Positions 61,445 to 64,000 of a stretch of DNA of 64,000 bases are shown here, piece by piece; position 1 is the stretch's first letter; the number at the start of each line of letters is the position of its first letter. This DNA comes from Halorussus vallis. GTDB taxonomy: Archaea > Halobacteriota > Halobacteria > Halobacteriales > Haladaptataceae. The notes below the pieces were generated by a model. It did not search any database, was not told the origin of the DNA, and was given only the letters and a program-made list of their open reading frames with translations. The translations under genes and the position numbers were made by a program. The stretch covers positions 2,728,001-2,792,000 of the forward strand of contig NZ_CP100000.1 in assembly GCF_024138165.1 (NCBI RefSeq). The letters are read 5' to 3'.

Positions 61445-61517
61445 GGGCGGCTAGTTCAGCGGACAGAACGTTTGGTTCCGGACCAAAAGGTCATGGGTTC
61501 AAATCCCATGCCGCCCG
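61445..61517 (+). tRNA. tRNA-Arg, anticodon CCG
   Basis: A 73-nt cloverleaf: acceptor GGGCGGC/GCCGCCC with discriminator G, D-stem GTTC/GAAC, anticodon stem TTTGG/CCAAA around the loop TTCCGGA (anticodon CCG), and T-stem ATGGG/CCCAT with loop TTCAAAT. CCA is not encoded. The anticodon reads CGG codons. An A+T-rich island starts shortly after its 3' end. Confidence 0.96.
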
Positions 61518-62243
61518 CTTTCTCCTGCGACTCACACGGTGAGCACTCGGTGAACTCGCCGGAAGAACGGTGACCTACGATGCAGATGGGATTCGAACCG
61601 GCACATAGTTACTGTAATATACCTGTAGTTTATTGGTGGCTGATTATCGCCGGAGATAATTTCTGCGAAGAAGATAGAACTGTTATTGAAACGAGGTCAA
61701 AAGCAGTCGGGACTTAACTCTGAGGAGAAATTAAATCTCGTGGATAAAGGGGGGTAAGACAACAAGAAGTAGGAGATATGGTGGTGTAGTATGAAATATC
61801 TACATATAGACCTCGATGAAAGAGTAGAGCTCGGAAACGAAGCGGGCGGGTGGGTAATTTCACAAACTAAAATTCTATCCTCTCACTGTGAAGCCATCAC
61901 TAATGGAAAATTAATTATACTTTCCAGCTCAGTTCACCGCCACTTCCCTCGTTTCGACCCGTCAGCGCCTTCGACGTTTTCGTCGACTCTCATCACGTTC
62001 GATACCTGTCGACCAGTTACTGATAGGCGAACGGCTCAGTCACGGCGGATGCGAGTGCGAACAGTTGCCGCGTTGTCGTCACGAACGCACTCCGCTAGCC
62101 TCGACGACTTCGCTCCGCTCACGTCGCCTCGGTGTGTTCCGCACAACCCCGCACGCCTCCATATGTGACCGTCGTCACGGTGGGAAACTCCTCTTGCACC
62201 GACCGAAACATTAGTAGTTCTGTGTTAGGAACTATCAAGGGCG
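61518..62243. other. A+T-rich gene-poor island after tRNA-Arg
   Basis: Composition drops sharply between about 61600 and 61960. At 61585-61599 the text gatgggattcgaacc resembles the T-arm end of a tRNA on the minus strand, a possible leftover attachment site. One open frame (61791-62168, 125 codons, MKYLHIDLDERVELGNEAGG at its start) has a plausible first 45 residues. Its second half continues into GC-rich text that looks like intergenic sequence, so I treat it as a remnant or a chance frame. No integrase is present. Right of 62000 the text is GC-rich again. Confidence 0.5.
62215..62234. promoter_or_regulatory. Palindrome in the aldehyde dehydrogenase promoter
   Basis: TAGTTC, eight bases, GAACTA ends ten bases before the ATG at 62244, in the place of the TATA box and start site. 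It is a candidate operator for the IclR-type regulator encoded just downstream. Confidence 0.45.
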
Positions 62244-63695
62244 ATGTCCACAGCGTACGGTAACTACATCGGCGGAGAGTGGGTAGACTCGGAGTCGGCC
62301 GAAACGTTCGACGTTCTCGACCCGGCGAACACCGACGAGGTCGTCGGCCGGTATCAGGATTCCACGGCGGAAGACGTCGAAACAGCGGTCGAGGCCGCGG
62401 TCGACGCCCAGGACGAGTGGAGCGACACGCCCGGGCCCGCGAGGGGAGCGATACTTCGCGACGCCGCCGGCGAACTCGAAGCGCGCAAGGAGCAGGTCAC
62501 CGAAACCCTCGTCTGCGAGGAGGGAAAGACCCGCTCTGAGGCGTCGGGCGAGGTTCAGCGCGCCGTCGACATCTTCTACTACTACGCGGAGAAGGCCCGC
62601 GACTTCGGCGGGACCGTGAAATCGCCGAGCGCGTCGGGGAAGGACCTGCACACGAAACGCGAACCGCTCGGGACCGTCGGACTCATCACGCCCTGGAACT
62701 ACCCCATCGCGATTCCGGCGTGGAAGCTCGCGCCCGCGCTCGCGGCCGGGAACACGGTCGTCCACAAGCCGGCGTCGGCCGCGCCGAACAGTTCCCGCGT
62801 CCTGTACGAGTGTCTCGACGAGGCCGGCCTCCCCGACGGCGTCGCGAACATGGTCACCGGGTCGGGCAGCGAGGTCGGGTCGCCGTTGGCGGCCGCCGAG
62901 GCGGTCGACGGCGTCTCCTTCACGGGGAGCACGGCGGTCGGAACGGCGGTGGCCGAAACCGCCGCGCAGGACCTGAAGCGCGTCCAGTGCGAGATGGGCG
63001 GGAAGAACCCGACCGTCGTGATGCCGAGCGCCGACGTCGAGGAGGCGGTCGAAATCGTCGGCGTCGGCGCCTTCGGGACCACCGGACAGTCGTGCACCGC
63101 GTGTTCGCGGGCCATCGTCCACGAGCAGGTCTACGACGAATTCGTCGAGGCGATCACCGAGTACGCCGAGTCGCTCGACGTCGGTCCCGGCGTCGACGAC
63201 CCCGACGTGGGACCGCACGTCTCCCAGGACGAACTCGACTCGACGCTCGAATACGTCGACGTCGGGAAGGAGGACGGAGCTACCCTCGAGACGGGCGGGG
63301 AGCGCCTCACCGGCGGCGAGTACGACGACGGCTACTTCGTCGCGCCGACCGTCTTCTCGGACGTCGACAACGGCGCGCGCATCGCCCAGGAGGAGATCTT
63401 CGGCCCGGTGCTCTCGGTCATCCGGGTCGGCGACTTCGAGGAGGCCCTCGCCACCGCCAACGACGTCGACTTCGGCCTCTCGGCGAGCATCGTCACCCAG
63501 GACCACTCCGAAGCCGGGACCTTCGTCGAGGACGTCGAAGCGGGCGTCGCCAAGGTGAACGAGAAGACCACGGGACTGGAGCTCCACGTCCCGTTCGGCG
63601 GTTACAAGGACTCCTCGACGAACACTTACCGCGAGCAGGGCGACGCCGGTCTGGACTTCTTCTCGTCGGTCAAGACCGTCTACGACAACTACTGA
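62244..63695 (+). CDS. Aldehyde dehydrogenase, probable 2,5-dioxopentanoate (ketoglutarate-semialdehyde) dehydrogenase
   Basis: A 483-residue NAD(P)-dependent aldehyde dehydrogenase. PWNYPIAIPAWKLAPALAAG binds the cofactor, SFTGSTAVG is the Rossmann motif, EMGGKNP carries the general-base glutamate, and GQSCTACSR holds the catalytic cysteine. The C-terminal KTTGLELHVPFGGYKDSS resembles 2-oxoglutarate-semialdehyde dehydrogenases used by haloarchaea in oxidative pentose degradation. The next gene is an IclR-type regulator, which in Haloferax accompanies that pathway. Succinate-semialdehyde or betaine-aldehyde activity cannot be ruled out. Confidence 0.87.
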   Translation: MSTAYGNYIGGEWVDSESAETFDVLDPANTDEVVGRYQDSTAEDVETAVEAAVDAQDEWSDTPGPARGAILRDAAGELEARKEQVTETLVCEEGKTRSEASGEVQRAVDIFYYYAEKARDFGGTVKSPSASGKDLHTKREPLGTVGLITPWNYPIAIPAWKLAPALAAGNTVVHKPASAAPNSSRVLYECLDEAGLPDGVANMVTGSGSEVGSPLAAAEAVDGVSFTGSTAVGTAVAETAAQDLKRVQCEMGGKNPTVVMPSADVEEAVEIVGVGAFGTTGQSCTACSRAIVHEQVYDEFVEAITEYAESLDVGPGVDDPDVGPHVSQDELDSTLEYVDVGKEDGATLETGGERLTGGEYDDGYFVAPTVFSDVDNGARIAQEEIFGPVLSVIRVGDFEEALATANDVDFGLSASIVTQDHSEAGTFVEDVEAGVAKVNEKTTGLELHVPFGGYKDSSTNTYREQGDAGLDFFSSVKTVYDNY

Positions 63696-63754
63696 GCGCT
63701 CCTCCGCCGCTTTCTCGTTTCTTCGGCCTGTTCCCTCGGGTCGCATCCCCGGCA

Positions 63755-63771
63755 GTTCCCCAGGAGGGAAC
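63755..63771. promoter_or_regulatory. Palindrome upstream of the IclR-type gene
   Basis: GTTCCC, five bases, GGGAAC ends just before the TATA-like cattatacg at 63773-63781. A further tgttccct half-site lies at 63729-63736. The site could serve auto-regulation. Confidence 0.4.
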
Positions 63772-63803
63772 AACATTATACGTGGCCCGTCTAATGTACC
63801 TGT

Positions 63804-64000
63804 ATGCCGAACAAAACGGACGGACGCCCCGGACGAACGATACGGTCGGTGAAGATCGCCTTCAACGTCATCGACCTCTTGCAGGAGCGGGGCCGAATCG
63901 GGGTCACGGAGATCGCCGACGAACTGGGCCACTCGAAGAGCACCGTTCACAGTCACCTCCGGACGCTCGAGGACCGCCGGATGATCGTCCGGGAGGAGGA
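63804..64000 (+). CDS. IclR-family transcriptional regulator (partial)
   Basis: The first ~65 residues are visible: an Arg-rich start, then an N-terminal winged helix typical of IclR (VKIAFNVIDLLQERGRIGV, TEIADELGHSKSTVHSHLRT, LEDRRMIVREE). The ligand-binding half lies beyond the window. It follows the aldehyde dehydrogenase and probably controls it; in Haloferax an IclR-type activator governs pentose degradation genes including such a dehydrogenase. Confidence 0.9.
   Translation, partial: MPNKTDGRPGRTIRSVKIAFNVIDLLQERGRIGVTEIADELGHSKSTVHSHLRTLEDRRMIVREE

Noticed and set aside
61585-61599. T-arm-like text as a second tRNA gene
   Set aside because: No acceptor, anticodon or D-arm can be folded around it on either strand, so it is at most a fragment.
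61791-62168. 125-codon open frame in the A+T-rich island
   Set aside because: The first ~45 residues are plausible, but the remainder is Ser/Arg-rich text typical of non-coding GC-rich sequence. Kept only as a possible remnant.

Overview
The window is a piece of a haloarchaeal (class Halobacteria) chromosome. The evidence is strongly GC-rich and acidic coding sequence, archaeal ribosomal protein S6e, an archaeal-type RNase P RNA, a tRNA-Arg without encoded CCA, an HTH_10 (bacterio-opsin-activator-type) regulator, Tat-dependent lipoproteins, and TATA boxes about 26 bases upstream of many start codons (leaderless mRNAs). The genus cannot be fixed from this alone.

Region 1 (1-7.9 kb) is an oxidative glycine-betaine degradation cassette. 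Leftward genes are a probable BCCT-type transporter (cut by the window edge), a threonine/serine ammonia-lyase, a dimethylglycine/sarcosine dehydrogenase with a folate domain, and a monomeric-sarcosine-oxidase-like flavoenzyme. A divergent Rieske oxygenase, a small C2H2-type zinc protein and a convergent HTH_10 regulator complete it. Read together the genes convert betaine to dimethylglycine, sarcosine and glycine, and possibly onward through serine to pyruvate. No dedicated Rieske reductase is present.

Region 2 (8-22.5 kb) is mostly housekeeping and conserved haloarchaeal genes: a stand-alone PD-(D/E)XK nuclease candidate, a SOUL protein, S6e, a PfkB sugar kinase facing a BtpA protein, a DHH phosphoesterase, three UspA proteins, a formate/nitrite-type channel, and several proteins of unknown function. 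Region 3 (22.5-31 kb) is an oligopeptide/dipeptide-type ABC importer: two fused ATPases, two tandem binding proteins and two permeases.

Region 4 (31-43 kb) has dihydroorotase, a lipoate-ligase-like protein, an M23-like barrel protein, a nicotinamidase-like hydrolase, a surface metalloprotease-like lipoprotein, nicotinate phosphoribosyltransferase, an AMMECR1 protein and the RNase P RNA. Region 5 (43-49 kb) is a zinc/cadmium export pair (P1B ATPase and CDF exporter), a 29-residue membrane peptide gene, and a secreted matrixin-like protein with a decayed second catalytic domain. Region 6 (49-64 kb) holds an M29 aminopeptidase, valyl-tRNA synthetase, 6-phosphogluconate dehydrogenase, a DJ-1/PfpI protein, a membrane-anchored ferredoxin, a MATE exporter, a YciF-like protein, tRNA-Arg(CCG) followed by an A+T-rich gene-poor island, and an aldehyde dehydrogenase of the ketoglutarate-semialdehyde type next to an IclR-type regulator cut by the right edge.

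The most unusual non-genic feature is three families of dispersed intergenic elements. Two of them (here called A and C) keep their flanks but vary the stem sequence in a compensated way, which suggests selection on a folded structure. The third (B) is a miniature element with terminal inverted repeats. All coordinates were read by eye; no database search was run.
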